A DNA stretch of 64,000 nucleotides from Lapillicoccus jejuensis (lineage in GTDB: Bacteria; Actinomycetota; Actinomycetes; Actinomycetales; Dermatophilaceae), in assembly GCF_006715055.1 (NCBI RefSeq), contig NZ_VFMN01000001.1, positions 310,001 to 374,000 of the forward strand, read 5' to 3'. The stretch's first letter is position 1. Each line of letters begins with the position of its first letter. The translations under genes were made by a program, and so were the position numbers. Positions 38,447-47,769 of this stretch are shown here, one piece after another. The notes under the pieces were generated by a model. It was given only the letters and a program-made list of their open reading frames with translations. It did not search any database and had not been told where the DNA came from.

Positions 38447-40324
38447 GTGGATGTGACAGGACCGCGACGGTCGGGGGGCGCCTCGGCCGTCGTGCGGGAC
38501 CAGCATCCCTACCGCCTGGCCTGGGCGGCCGTCGACGCGGTGATCTGGTTCGCGGCGGTGCCGTTGGCCCAGTGGCTGCGCTACGACTTCGCCGCCGCGA
38601 AGGCGATCACGACCGGCAGCGTCCTGTGCGGGCTGCTCTGCGCCCTGGTCCACCTCGGCTTCGGCCTGGCCCTGGGCCCGTACACGATCTCCCACCTGCG
38701 CGCGTCGTTCGAGGAGGTGCTCGACCTCGCCCGCGCCGTCGTGCTCACGACGGTCGTCGTCCTCACCGTCGTCCTCGTCGCCGGCGCCACCTCCGCCGTC
38801 GTCCCCCCGACGACGGTGCCGCGCAGCGTCCCGCTGGTGGCCGGTGCCTTCTCGGTCGGCATCATGCTGGCCGCCCGGATGGCGGTGCGCGCGGTGCGGG
38901 TCGCCCGCCGCGGTGGGCGGACCGACGTACGGCGCGTCGTCGTCTTCGGGGCCGGCGAGGGCGGCCGGCAGCTGGTGCGGGCCATGCTGCGCGACCCGCA
39001 GTCGACGTACCGGCCCGTCGCCCTCATCGACGACAGCCCGCGCAAGGCGCGGCTGACCATCGAGGGGGTCCGGGTCCGCGGCAGCCGCGCGGACCTCGCC
39101 CGCGTCGCGGCGCGGTACGACGCCGACGCCCTCGTCGTGGCCGTCCCCTCGGCCGACGCCGGGCTGCTGCGCGACCTCTCCGAGCGGGCCGCCGCCTGCG
39201 ACCTGCCCGTGCTCGTGCTGCCCGCCGTCCAGGACATCATCGGCCCCCCGACGTCCCGGGACCTGCGCGACGTCAACCTCGAGGACATCCTCGGCCGGCG
39301 GCCCATCGACCTCGACGCGACGGCGATCGCCGAGTCCATCGTCGGGCGCCGGGTCCTCGTCACGGGGGCGGGCGGGTCGATCGGCTCGGAGCTGTGCCGC
39401 CAGATCGCGCGCTTCTCCCCCGAGCGGCTGATCCTGCTGGACCGCGACGAGTCGGCCCTGCAGGAGGTGCAGCTGTCGCTCACCGGTCACGGCCTGCTCG
39501 ACAGCGACGACATCGTCCTCGCCGACATCCGCGACGTCCGCACCATCGAGGGCGTCCTCGAGCGCACCCGGCCCGACGTCGTCTTCCACGCGGCGGCGCT
39601 CAAGCACCTCCCCCTCCTCGAGCGCTACCCGCACGAGGCCTGGCTGACCAACGTCCTCGGCACCCTCAACGTCCTCACCGCCTGCCAGCGGGCCGGGGTC
39701 GGCACCGTCGTGAACATCTCGACCGACAAGGCCGCCGACCCCACCTGCGTCCTCGGCTACAGCAAGCGGGTCGCCGAGCGGCTCACGGCCTCGTTCGCCG
39801 CGACCGGCACCGGCCGCTACGTCTCGGTGCGCTTCGGCAACGTCCTCGGCTCGCGCGGCTCGGTCATCCACGCCTTCACGGCCCAGATCCAGGCGGGCGG
39901 CCCCGTCACCGTCACCCACCCCGAGGTCGAGCGGTTCTTCATGCTCATCCCGGAGGCCTGCCAGCTCGTCCTCCAGGCCTCGGCCATGGGCGGCGACGGG
40001 GAGGTCATGGTCCTCGACATGGGCCGCCCGATGCGCATCCTCGACGTCGCCCGCACGCTCGTCCGGCGCTCGGGCCGTCACGACGTGCGCATCGTGTTCA
40101 CCGGGCTGCGCCCCGGCGAGAAGCTGGGCGAGGACCTCTTCTCCACCACCGAGGACGCGGCGCTCACGAGCCACCCCCTGGTCAGCGCCGTCGGCGTCCC
40201 CCCGCTGGCCCCGGCCGCGGTGCACGGGACCCCGCCCGCCTCGGCGCAGGAGGCCGGCGCCTGGATGCGGCAGGTGGCGCGCGACCACGACGTCCCTGTC
40301 CCCGCCGCGGGGAACCGAGGGTGA
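38447..40324 (+). CDS. Membrane nucleotide-sugar 4,6-dehydratase (PglF/CapD-like)
   Basis: 625 residues. Four N-terminal membrane helices, a first Rossmann-like domain (VVVFGAGEGGRQLVRAML) and the catalytic SDR domain with TGAGGSIGSELCRQI, HAAALKHLPLLERYP, NISTDKAADPT. The Tyr of the usual YxxxK is Leu (LGYSK); in the PglF group Met occupies this place. It converts UDP-GlcNAc to the 4-keto-6-deoxy sugar, first step to bacillosamine-type sugars. GTG start; coupled by GTGA to the aminotransferase. Confidence 0.9.
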   Translation: MDVTGPRRSGGASAVVRDQHPYRLAWAAVDAVIWFAAVPLAQWLRYDFAAAKAITTGSVLCGLLCALVHLGFGLALGPYTISHLRASFEEVLDLARAVVLTTVVVLTVVLVAGATSAVVPPTTVPRSVPLVAGAFSVGIMLAARMAVRAVRVARRGGRTDVRRVVVFGAGEGGRQLVRAMLRDPQSTYRPVALIDDSPRKARLTIEGVRVRGSRADLARVAARYDADALVVAVPSADAGLLRDLSERAAACDLPVLVLPAVQDIIGPPTSRDLRDVNLEDILGRRPIDLDATAIAESIVGRRVLVTGAGGSIGSELCRQIARFSPERLILLDRDESALQEVQLSLTGHGLLDSDDIVLADIRDVRTIEGVLERTRPDVVFHAAALKHLPLLERYPHEAWLTNVLGTLNVLTACQRAGVGTVVNISTDKAADPTCVLGYSKRVAERLTASFAATGTGRYVSVRFGNVLGSRGSVIHAFTAQIQAGGPVTVTHPEVERFFMLIPEACQLVLQASAMGGDGEVMVLDMGRPMRILDVARTLVRRSGRHDVRIVFTGLRPGEKLGEDLFSTTEDAALTSHPLVSAVGVPPLAPAAVHGTPPASAQEAGAWMRQVARDHDVPVPAAGNRG

Positions 40325-41451
40325 CCCGGGTCCTGCTCTCCCAGGCCGACGTCACCGTCCGCGAGCGCGACGCCGTCGCCGCTGCCGTGATGTCGGGCTG
40401 GGTCGCCCCGCTCGGCCCCGAGGTCGACGCCTTCGAGGCGGAGATGGCCGAGCGCAGCGGCGTGCGCCACGCCCTCGCCCTCTCCAGCGGCACCGCCGCG
40501 CTGCACCTCGGCCTGCTCGGGCTGGGCGCCGGGCCCGACACGGTCGTCGTGGTGCCCTCCCTCACCTTCGCCGCCTCGGCCAACGCCGTCACCTACACCG
40601 GGGCGACGCCGTACTTCGTGGACTCGCGGGAGGACGACGGCACCATCTCGGTCGACCTGCTCGAGCGGGCCCTGTCCGAGCTGAGGGCGCAGGGCCGGCG
40701 CGTCGCCGCCGTCATGCCGGTCGACCTGCTCGGACGGACCGTCGAGCACGACGCCCTGCGGGCCGTCGCGGCCTCCTTCGAGGTCCCGGTGATCGTCGAC
40801 GCGGCCGAGTCGGTCGGGGCGACGTACCACGGCCGGCCCGCGCCCTCCTTCGGCGCGGTGTCCGCGATCTCGTTCAACGGCAACAAGATCATGACCACCT
40901 CCGGCGGCGGGATGCTGCTCTCCGACGACGCCGACCTCGTCGCGCGGGCGCGCTACCTGTCGACCCAGGCGCGCCGGCCCGTCCCCTGGTACGAGCACAC
41001 CGAGACCGGGTACAACTACCGGCTGTCCAACGTCCTCGCGGCCCTCGGACGCGTCCAGCTCTCCCGGCTCGACGAGATGATGGCGCGGCGTCGCGCCATC
41101 CGGCAGCGCTACGCGCGGGCCGTGGTCGACCTGCCCGGGGTCCGCGTGCTCGGGCCCGGGCCCGGCGCCCGTGACGACACGGGCGACAACTGCTGGCTGA
41201 CCGCCCTCGTGCTCGACGACGGGGCGCGGGCCGACCGGCTGGTCGCCGCCCTCGACGAGGCCGACATCGAGGGGCGGGCCCTCTGGAAGCCGATGCACCT
41301 GCAGCCGCTCTTCGCGCAGGCGCCCGCGACGCTCGACGGTACGAGCGAGCGGCTGTTCCGCACGGGCGTCACCCTGCCCAGCGGGTCGTCCCTCGACGAC
41401 GCGGCCGTCGACCGGGTCGTCGTGGTGCTGCGGCACGTCCTGGGGGGCTGA
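40321..41451 (+). CDS. DegT/DnrJ/EryC1 sugar aminotransferase (PglE-like)
   Basis: 376 residues, PLP-dependent. Motifs: ALSSGTAALHLGLLGLG, VPSLTFAASANAVTYTGATP, the active-site lysine in SAISFNGNKIMTTSGGGML, and GYNYRLSNVLAALGRVQLS. Transfers an amino group to the 4-keto sugar produced by the upstream dehydratase, giving a UDP-4-amino-4,6-dideoxy sugar. Starts at GTG 40321 within GTGA of the upstream stop. Confidence 0.93.
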   Translation: MTRVLLSQADVTVRERDAVAAAVMSGWVAPLGPEVDAFEAEMAERSGVRHALALSSGTAALHLGLLGLGAGPDTVVVVPSLTFAASANAVTYTGATPYFVDSREDDGTISVDLLERALSELRAQGRRVAAVMPVDLLGRTVEHDALRAVAASFEVPVIVDAAESVGATYHGRPAPSFGAVSAISFNGNKIMTTSGGGMLLSDDADLVARARYLSTQARRPVPWYEHTETGYNYRLSNVLAALGRVQLSRLDEMMARRRAIRQRYARAVVDLPGVRVLGPGPGARDDTGDNCWLTALVLDDGARADRLVAALDEADIEGRALWKPMHLQPLFAQAPATLDGTSERLFRTGVTLPSGSSLDDAAVDRVVVVLRHVLGG

Positions 41452-41452
41452 C

Positions 41453-42058
41453 GTGGACCGCTACCGCGTCCGCGACCTCGTCGTCGCCGTCCCGGCGCTC
41501 GTGCTGTCGACCCCCGCGCAGCTGGTCGTCGCCGCCGTCGTCGCCGCGCGCCTCGGCCGGCCGGTGCTCTTCCGCCAGACGCGGGCCGGCCGGCACGGCG
41601 AACCGTTCCGGCTGCTGAAGTTCCGCACCATGCTCGACGTCGACGAGGCGGCGGGGCTCCTCACGGACGAGCAGCGGCTGACGCCCACGGGCCGGGTCCT
41701 GCGGGCCACGAGCCTCGACGAGCTGCCGGGCCTGTGGAACGTCGTCCGCGGCGACATGGCCCTCGTCGGCCCGCGCCCGCTCCTCGTGGACTACCTCCCG
41801 CTCTACTCGCCCGAGCAGGCACGGCGGCACGAGGTGCCCCCCGGCCTCACCGGGCTGGCCCAGGTCAGCGGCCGCAACGCGGTCGGCTGGGCCGAGCGCC
41901 TGCGGCTCGACGTCGAGTACGTCGACCGGCGCAGCCTCGCGCTGGACCTGCGCCTCCTCTGCCGTACGGTCGCCGTCGTGCTGCGACGCGAGGGCATCAG
42001 CGCCGACGGCCAGGCCACCATGAGCCGCTTCACCGGCGACCCGGGACGGACGGCGTGA
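41453..42058 (+). CDS. Undecaprenyl-phosphate sugar-1-phosphate transferase (PglC-like)
   Basis: 201 residues, the minimal PglC size. Short N-terminal hydrophobic re-entrant region (LVVAVPALVLSTPAQLVVAAV), FRQTRAGRHGEPFRLLKFRTM, the catalytic Asp-Glu in ATSLDELPGLWNVVRGDM, and VGPRPLLVDYLPLY, PPGLTGLAQVSGRN. It puts the first sugar phosphate of the repeat unit on undecaprenyl phosphate at the inner membrane face. GTG start directly after the aminotransferase. Confidence 0.94.
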   Translation: MDRYRVRDLVVAVPALVLSTPAQLVVAAVVAARLGRPVLFRQTRAGRHGEPFRLLKFRTMLDVDEAAGLLTDEQRLTPTGRVLRATSLDELPGLWNVVRGDMALVGPRPLLVDYLPLYSPEQARRHEVPPGLTGLAQVSGRNAVGWAERLRLDVEYVDRRSLALDLRLLCRTVAVVLRREGISADGQATMSRFTGDPGRTA

Positions 42059-42732
42059 GCGACCCCGGGGACGCGCCGGCGCCGGCGACCCCCCTCGTGG
42101 TCGTGGGCGCCGGGGGGATGGGCCGTGAGGTCCTCGAGGTCGTGGAGGCGGTCGAGGCCTCGCGGTCGGCCGCGGGCCTCCCCCCCGCGTGGCGCCTGCT
42201 CGGCGTCGTCGACGACGCGGCCTCCGCGGCGAACGCGGCCCTGCTCGCCCGCCGCGGCGTCACCCTGCTCGGCCCGACCGCGGTGCTGGACGACCTGGCC
42301 CCGGACGTGCACGTCGTCCTCGGGGTCGGCAGCGGTGCCGCTCGGGCGTCGCTCGCCCGCGCCACCGCCGGACGACCCGCGGCGACCCTCGTCCACCCGT
42401 CGGCGACGGTCGGCGTCCACGTCGCCCTCGGCGAGGGCACCGTCGTGTGCCAGGGGGCCAGGGTCACCACGGACGCGGTCCTCGGGCGGCACGTCATCGT
42501 CAACAGCAACGCGGCCGTGGCCCACGACTGCCGGCTGGGCGACTTCGTCACCGTCAACCCGCTGGCCGCCCTCTCCGGTGGCTGCACGGTGGGCGACGGC
42601 GCGACCATCGGGGCCCACGCGGTGGTCCTGCAGGGCCTCGAGGTCGGGTCGGGCGCGACGGTGGGGGCGCAGGCGTGCGTGGTGCGCCCGGTCCCGGTCG
42701 GCGCCGTCGTCAAGGGGGTCCCGGCGCGATGA
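42055..42732 (+). CDS. Sugar O/N-acyltransferase, left-handed beta-helix (PglD-like)
   Basis: 225 residues. N-terminal Rossmann-like PglD_N part (PLVVVGAGGMGREVLEVVEA) followed by hexapeptide repeats (VTTDAVLGRHVIVNSNAAVA, HDCRLGDFVTVNPLAALSG). Uses acetyl-CoA to acetylate the 4-amino group of the UDP sugar, completing a bacillosamine-type donor. GTG 42055 overlaps the PglC stop as GTGA. Confidence 0.92.
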   Translation: MSDPGDAPAPATPLVVVGAGGMGREVLEVVEAVEASRSAAGLPPAWRLLGVVDDAASAANAALLARRGVTLLGPTAVLDDLAPDVHVVLGVGSGAARASLARATAGRPAATLVHPSATVGVHVALGEGTVVCQGARVTTDAVLGRHVIVNSNAAVAHDCRLGDFVTVNPLAALSGGCTVGDGATIGAHAVVLQGLEVGSGATVGAQACVVRPVPVGAVVKGVPAR

Positions 42733-43910
42733 CGGCGGACCCCACGACCGGGCGACCCACGGCGGTGGTCACCTCGACCATCGCCATGACGGTCGCCACC
42801 TTCCACCGCGAGCTGCTGCGCCAGCTCGCCGACGGGGGGTACGACGTCCTCGTCGTCACCTCCCCCGGTGCCGAGCTCGACGACCTGCGCGACACCGCCG
42901 GCGTGCGCACGGCCGGGATCCCCATGGCCCGCGAGATCGCCCCGCGCGGCGACCTCGTCGCGGCGCGGGCCTGGTGGTCGCTGCTGCGCCGCGAGCGGCC
43001 CGCCCTCGTGGTCTGCGCGACCCCGAAGGCCAGCCTGCTCGGGTGCGTCGTCGCGGCGGTGGCGCGGGTGCCGCAGCGGCTCTACTACTGCGGGGGCCTG
43101 CGCCTCGAGGGCGAGCGGGGGGGCCGGCGCGCGCTGCTCGCCGCCACGGAGTGGGTCACCGGGCGGGCCGCCACCCAGGTCGTCGTCAACTCCCCCTCCC
43201 TCGCCGCCCGCGCCGCGCGCCTGCGCCTCTTCCGCCGCTCGACGCTGCGCCGGACGGCGCCGGCCAGCAGCCACGGCGTCGACACCGACCACTTCGCGCC
43301 GCGCCCTCCCGACGCGGGGCTGCGCGAGCGGCTGGGGCTGGCCCCCGACGTGCCGACCCTCGTCCTCGTCGGCCGGCTCACCCACGACAAGGGCATCGAC
43401 GCCCTCCTGCGGGCCCTCGCCCGGCTCGAGGGCCGGGCGGTCCGGGCCCAGCTCGTCGTCGTCGGCCCTCAGGACGAGCCCGACTCGGCGCACTACCTCG
43501 ACGCCCTCACCCGCTGCCGCACCGTCGTCGTCCCCGTGGACCGGGTCGCGGACGTGCGCCCCTACCTCGCCCTGGCCGACCTGCACGTGCTGCCCTCGCT
43601 GCGCGAGGGCTTCCCCAACGTCGTCCTGGAGGCGGGGGCCATGGGCGTGGCCACCGTCACGACCGACGCCACCGGGTGCGTCGACAGCGTCCGGCCGGGG
43701 GTGACCGGGCTCGTCGTCCCCGCCGGGGACGGGGACGCCCTGGGCGACGCGATCGCCGAGCTGCTCGCCGACCCCGCCCGACGGGCCGCGATGGGCGCGG
43801 CCGCCCGCGACTGGGTGACCGCGCGCTTCCGCCCCGCCGACGTCGTCGCCTCCCTGCTGGGAGACCTCGTGCCGGCCCCGGGCCCGACGAGCCCGGTCCG
43901 CTCCCGATGA
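42729..43910 (+). CDS. GT4 glycosyltransferase (PglA-like)
   Basis: 393 residues, GT-B fold: TIAMTVATFHRELLRQLA, RQLADGGYDVLVVTSPG, YYCGGLRLEGERGG, VNSPSLAARA, VLVGRLTHDKGIDALLRAL and LPSLREGFPNVVLEAGAMG. The family includes PglA, which adds the second sugar onto undecaprenyl-PP-bacillosamine. ATG start in ATGA overlap with the acetyltransferase. Confidence 0.9.
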   Translation: MTADPTTGRPTAVVTSTIAMTVATFHRELLRQLADGGYDVLVVTSPGAELDDLRDTAGVRTAGIPMAREIAPRGDLVAARAWWSLLRRERPALVVCATPKASLLGCVVAAVARVPQRLYYCGGLRLEGERGGRRALLAATEWVTGRAATQVVVNSPSLAARAARLRLFRRSTLRRTAPASSHGVDTDHFAPRPPDAGLRERLGLAPDVPTLVLVGRLTHDKGIDALLRALARLEGRAVRAQLVVVGPQDEPDSAHYLDALTRCRTVVVPVDRVADVRPYLALADLHVLPSLREGFPNVVLEAGAMGVATVTTDATGCVDSVRPGVTGLVVPAGDGDALGDAIAELLADPARRAAMGAAARDWVTARFRPADVVASLLGDLVPAPGPTSPVRSR

Positions 43911-44950
43911 GCCCCCTGCACACCGTCGCGGCCTACGGGCCCGCGGCCGGCTCGACCCGCGTCCGGCTGCTCGACTGGGTGCGCCACCTCGACCTGCCCG
44001 CTCAGCACCACGGCTACCGCGGAGGTCGGGACAACGCCCTCGGCGGGCTGGCCCGCGACCCGCTCGCGACGCTGCGCGCCGAGCGCTCGCTGCACGGGCT
44101 GCGGCTGCCGGGGCACCGGGTCCTGCTGTCGCGGGAGGCCTCGCCCCTGTCCACGGGCGCGGTCGAGGAGCGCCTGCTGCGGGACGCCGGGCGGGGCACC
44201 TACGACCTCGACGACGCCCTCTTCCACGACGACGTCGGCCCCCGCAGGCTGCTCGGCCGCCCGCGGCGGGCCCGGCGCGCGGCGGCGGCCGCGGACGTCG
44301 TCCTCGCCGGCAACCCCTACCTCGCCGACTGGGCCTCCCAGCACGCCCGCGACGTGCGGGTGGTGCCGTCCTGCGTCGAGCCCGGGCGCTACCGTCCCGT
44401 CACCGGCTGGGCCGTGGGCGACCGGCCCCGCCTGGTCTGGATCGGCAGCCCCAGCACCGAGGCCCACCTGGCCACGGTGGGACCGGCGCTGCGCGAGGTC
44501 CACCGGCGCACCGGAGCCGTGACCCTCGTCGTGAGCGGCGCCGCGCCCACCGCGGCGATGGCGCCGTACGAGGACGTCGTGGAGCGGGTGCCCTGGACCC
44601 CCGAGGGATTCGCCGCCGCGCTGGCACAGGGGGACGTCGGGCTCGCCCCGCTGCCGGACACCCCGTGGAACCGCGGCAAGTGCGCCTACAAGCTGCTCCA
44701 GTACGGCGCCACCGCCCTCCCCGTCGTCGGCTCCCCGGTCGGCGCGAACGCCACGGCGCTGGAGCGCCTCGACGGGTTCGCGGTCGACGGCGTCGACGAC
44801 TGGGTCGATGCCCTGGTCGTCGCCCTCACCGGGAGCGAGCAGGAGCGGGCGCGCCGCGGCCTGGCGGCCCGGGCCGCGGTCGAGGACCACTACTCGTTCG
44901 CGGCCTGGGCCGACCGCTGGCGGGACGCGGTCCTCGGGGGGTCGGCGTGA
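43907..44950 (+). CDS. GT4-like glycosyltransferase
   Basis: 347 residues. N-terminal YGPAAGSTRVRLLDWVRHL, then DLDDALFHDD, VLAGNPYLADWA, PSCVEPGRYRP, PRLVWIGSPSTEAHL, and the C-terminal CAYKLLQYGATALPVVGSP. These are GT-B features without the classical EGFGLP acidic motif, so donor and activity are less certain than for its neighbours. Coupled by ATGA to the upstream GT4. Confidence 0.8.
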   Translation: MSPLHTVAAYGPAAGSTRVRLLDWVRHLDLPAQHHGYRGGRDNALGGLARDPLATLRAERSLHGLRLPGHRVLLSREASPLSTGAVEERLLRDAGRGTYDLDDALFHDDVGPRRLLGRPRRARRAAAAADVVLAGNPYLADWASQHARDVRVVPSCVEPGRYRPVTGWAVGDRPRLVWIGSPSTEAHLATVGPALREVHRRTGAVTLVVSGAAPTAAMAPYEDVVERVPWTPEGFAAALAQGDVGLAPLPDTPWNRGKCAYKLLQYGATALPVVGSPVGANATALERLDGFAVDGVDDWVDALVVALTGSEQERARRGLAARAAVEDHYSFAAWADRWRDAVLGGSA

Positions 44951-46200
44951 GCGCGACCGTGCAGCGCGCCCGCACCGCCCTCGCCCACCCCGCGGCGGGA
45001 GCGGCGCTGGTCACCGTCGGGGTGTCCGGCACCCAGGGCCTCATCGGCCTGCTCACCGCGCGGTGGCTCGGACCGACGGACCGGGGGGTCGTCGTCACGG
45101 GGGTCACCGCCTCCAGCCTGCTCCTCCTCCTGGGGGGCCTGGGCCTGCCGCCGACGCTGCGGATGACGCTCGCCCGGCCGCAGGGTGGGCTGTCCTTCCG
45201 CGGCATGGTCGTCCTCGTCGCCCCGCTCGTCGCCCTCGTCTGCCTCCCCCTGGCGCTCCTCGCGGCCGGCGTCCTGCGGGTCTTCGGCGACGTGCACCGT
45301 CCGCTCACCCTGCTCGCCTTCGCCGCCTTCTGCGTCGTGGCCGTCTGCGCCACCCTGCTGCGCGAGGGCCTGCACGGCACCGGGCGGCACCGCTGGGCCG
45401 TCGGCGGCGACCTCCTCTCCGCCGTCGTCCTGCTCGGCTCGGTCGGCGTGCTCCGCGCGACCGACCGGCTGGGGGTCGAGAGCTACTTCGTGGCGGCGAC
45501 CCTCGGCGGCCTGTGCGGCATCGCCCTCCTGCTCACCTGCGGGTGGCGCGACCCGGACCCGCCCGGGACCCGACCGCGGCGGGGGGCGCTGCTGCGCCTG
45601 AGCCGGGGGTCGCTCGCGTGGGCCCTGCTGGCCGCCTTCGCGTGGAAGGGCGACCGGCTCCTCCTCGGACTGGTGACCGACCCGACCCAGGTCGGCGTCT
45701 ACGGGACCGCGGCGACGCTGTCCGACGTGGCGTGGCTCGTCCCGGTGGCGATGTCGACGGTCCTCGCCCGCCGTGTGTCCGCCGAGGACAGCGCCGCGAT
45801 GGTCCCCCGCTGGCGGCGGCGCATGCTCGGGCTCACGGCTCTCGCGGCGGTGCCCGTCGGCGTCCTCGGCACCGTCGTGCTGACGAGGCTGCTCGGCCCG
45901 GGCTACGCCGGCGGGGTCCCCGCGCTGTGGCTGCTGCTGCTCGGTACCCTCGCCCTGACCTCGTACCAGGCGGACCTCGCCGGCTGCCAGGGTCTCGGCC
46001 GGTTCCGGGCGGGGTGGCAGTCGGCCCTGGCCGGCTCCGTCACCCTCGTGGCCCTCGCTCCGCCGCTCGCCCTCGCGCTCGGCGGGACCGGGTGCGCCCT
46101 GGCCAGCGTGGTCGCCTACGCGGCCATGGCGGTGGTGTGCCGCCGCCAGCTCCTCGCCCTGTTGCCGACCCCCCACCCCCGTGGTCCGGAGACTCCATGA
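44947..46200 (+). CDS. wzx: Lipid-linked oligosaccharide flippase (Wzx/MATE-like)
   Basis: 417 residues with about twelve membrane helices. Segments VGVSGTQGLIGLLTARWLGP, LLREGLHGTGRHRWAV and LSRGSLAWALLAAFAWKGDR match the polysaccharide-type MVF flippases. It would move the undecaprenyl-PP oligosaccharide across the membrane before polymerisation. Overlaps the upstream GT gene as GTGA and is coupled to the polymerase-like gene by ATGA. Confidence 0.87.
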   Translation: MSATVQRARTALAHPAAGAALVTVGVSGTQGLIGLLTARWLGPTDRGVVVTGVTASSLLLLLGGLGLPPTLRMTLARPQGGLSFRGMVVLVAPLVALVCLPLALLAAGVLRVFGDVHRPLTLLAFAAFCVVAVCATLLREGLHGTGRHRWAVGGDLLSAVVLLGSVGVLRATDRLGVESYFVAATLGGLCGIALLLTCGWRDPDPPGTRPRRGALLRLSRGSLAWALLAAFAWKGDRLLLGLVTDPTQVGVYGTAATLSDVAWLVPVAMSTVLARRVSAEDSAAMVPRWRRRMLGLTALAAVPVGVLGTVVLTRLLGPGYAGGVPALWLLLLGTLALTSYQADLAGCQGLGRFRAGWQSALAGSVTLVALAPPLALALGGTGCALASVVAYAAMAVVCRRQLLALLPTPHPRGPETP

Positions 46201-47759
46201 CCCCCTCCTCGCCCCCTCCCCCCGAGCCGACCCCGGCGGGCTCCCGGCGCCTGCGGGTGCTGCCGGCGCGCGCCGTCGCGGCCGCCCGCGGTGTGCAGCT
46301 GGCCGGCCTGGCCTACGTCCTCCTGCTGCCCGTCAGCCGGACCGCGCTCCTCGCGCTCGTCCTCGCCCTCGTGCTCGCCTCCTCGCTCGTCCTGCTGCTC
46401 GACGCCCGGGCCGCCGGCGGACGGCTGGTCGCCCGGGAGCTGCGCTGGGCCCTCCTGCTGTACGTCGCGTTCCTCGCCGCCTGGACGCTCTGGTCGGCGC
46501 TGCGCCACGCCCCCGGCCTGACGCACCAGCTCGTCGTGTGGGGTGTCGCGCCCGCCGTGTGGGTCGCGTGGGCGCTCACCCTGCGGGGGGAGCACGTGCG
46601 CCGGGTGGTGACGACGATCGTCGTGGGGACGCTCGTCTCGGGTCTGCTGCTGGTCTGGTGGATGCTGCACGCGTACGACGTCCTGCCCTTCCCCGCCGCC
46701 GTGGCCCGCGTCCAGGGCGGCGGGAGCACCCTGGTCGGGTCCGCGCTGAGCGTGCGGTGGTACGGGCTGTCCGCCGTGGGTCTCGCGACCCCCGTCGTCG
46801 TCGCCGCCCTGGCGATGCGGCGCGAGTCGTGGGCGCCGTCCTGGCGGCTGTCCCTGCCGGCCAGCCTCGTCGCGACGACGGTGTGCATCGGCGCCGGCCG
46901 GCGGGCCTTCCTGCTGACGCTCGCCCTCACCGTCCTGCTGCTGCTGGTCGTCCGCGCCCTCGGGCTGTGGACCACCCGCCGGGCCCCGTCGTGGCGCAGC
47001 GCCCTGCACCAGGTCCTCGCCCTGGCCGCGGTCGCCGCCCTGCTCCTCACCCCCCTCGGGAGCAACACGCTCTACCAGGTGGGCAGCGCGACGGCGATCG
47101 CCGCGCACAAGGTCGGGGTGGCCCTGCCCGCCCCGACGCCGCCGGGCCGCAAGGCCACCCCGACCACCCCGAGCACCCCGGGCACCACGGCCGGGGGCAC
47201 GACGGCGCCCGGCGCAGGGTCCTCGACCCCCGGCGGCGGGACGCCCGGTGGGTCCGGCGGGACGAGCGGCGACGCGCCGCCGTCCGCCTCGACCCCCGAG
47301 GAGCCCGCGCCCGCCCCGGCGCTCAACGAGGACGACGCGATCCGCGCCGACGAGGCGGGCGAGCTGGCCGCGGGCTGGCACGGGAGCCCGGTCCTCGGGC
47401 GCGGCCTCGGCGCCGTCCTGCCCGACGGGTACCGGCGCAACGAGGCCCGGCCGTGGGACTTCGAGCTGCAGTACGCCGTCGTGCTGATGAACGTCGGCGT
47501 CGTCGGCTCGCTCGTCCTGGCCGCGTGCGCGGCCCTGGTGCTCCTCGCGGCCGTCCGGGCGGCCCGCCGTCAGCCGCGCAGCGCCCTCGTCGCCGGCGCC
47601 GCCGCCGCGCTGGGGGTCGTCGTCGCCAACGCGACGAACCCGTACCTGCAGGCCCCCGGCCACCAGTGGACGCTGTTCCTCGGGGCCGGGGTGGCCAACG
47701 GGATCCTCGTGGCCGGCCACCGGAGGGGCTCCGACCGCCCGGCGTCGGCGGCGGACTGA
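46197..47759 (+). CDS. wzy: O-antigen polymerase/ligase-like membrane protein
   Basis: 520 residues, about eleven membrane helices with a large extracytoplasmic loop near residue 310-400 containing a Pro/Thr/Gly/Ser-rich low-complexity stretch (TPPGRKATPTTPSTPG and on) before GELAAGWHGSPVLGRGLG, the typical O-antigen ligase/Wzy loop segment. The loop carries no clear extra domain. Next to Wzx, it should polymerise or attach the flipped repeat unit. ATG in ATGA overlap. Confidence 0.82.
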   Translation: MTPSSPPPPEPTPAGSRRLRVLPARAVAAARGVQLAGLAYVLLLPVSRTALLALVLALVLASSLVLLLDARAAGGRLVARELRWALLLYVAFLAAWTLWSALRHAPGLTHQLVVWGVAPAVWVAWALTLRGEHVRRVVTTIVVGTLVSGLLLVWWMLHAYDVLPFPAAVARVQGGGSTLVGSALSVRWYGLSAVGLATPVVVAALAMRRESWAPSWRLSLPASLVATTVCIGAGRRAFLLTLALTVLLLLVVRALGLWTTRRAPSWRSALHQVLALAAVAALLLTPLGSNTLYQVGSATAIAAHKVGVALPAPTPPGRKATPTTPSTPGTTAGGTTAPGAGSSTPGGGTPGGSGGTSGDAPPSASTPEEPAPAPALNEDDAIRADEAGELAAGWHGSPVLGRGLGAVLPDGYRRNEARPWDFELQYAVVLMNVGVVGSLVLAACAALVLLAAVRAARRQPRSALVAGAAAALGVVVANATNPYLQAPGHQWTLFLGAGVANGILVAGHRRGSDRPASAAD

Positions 47760-47769
47760 GCCGCCGGGG

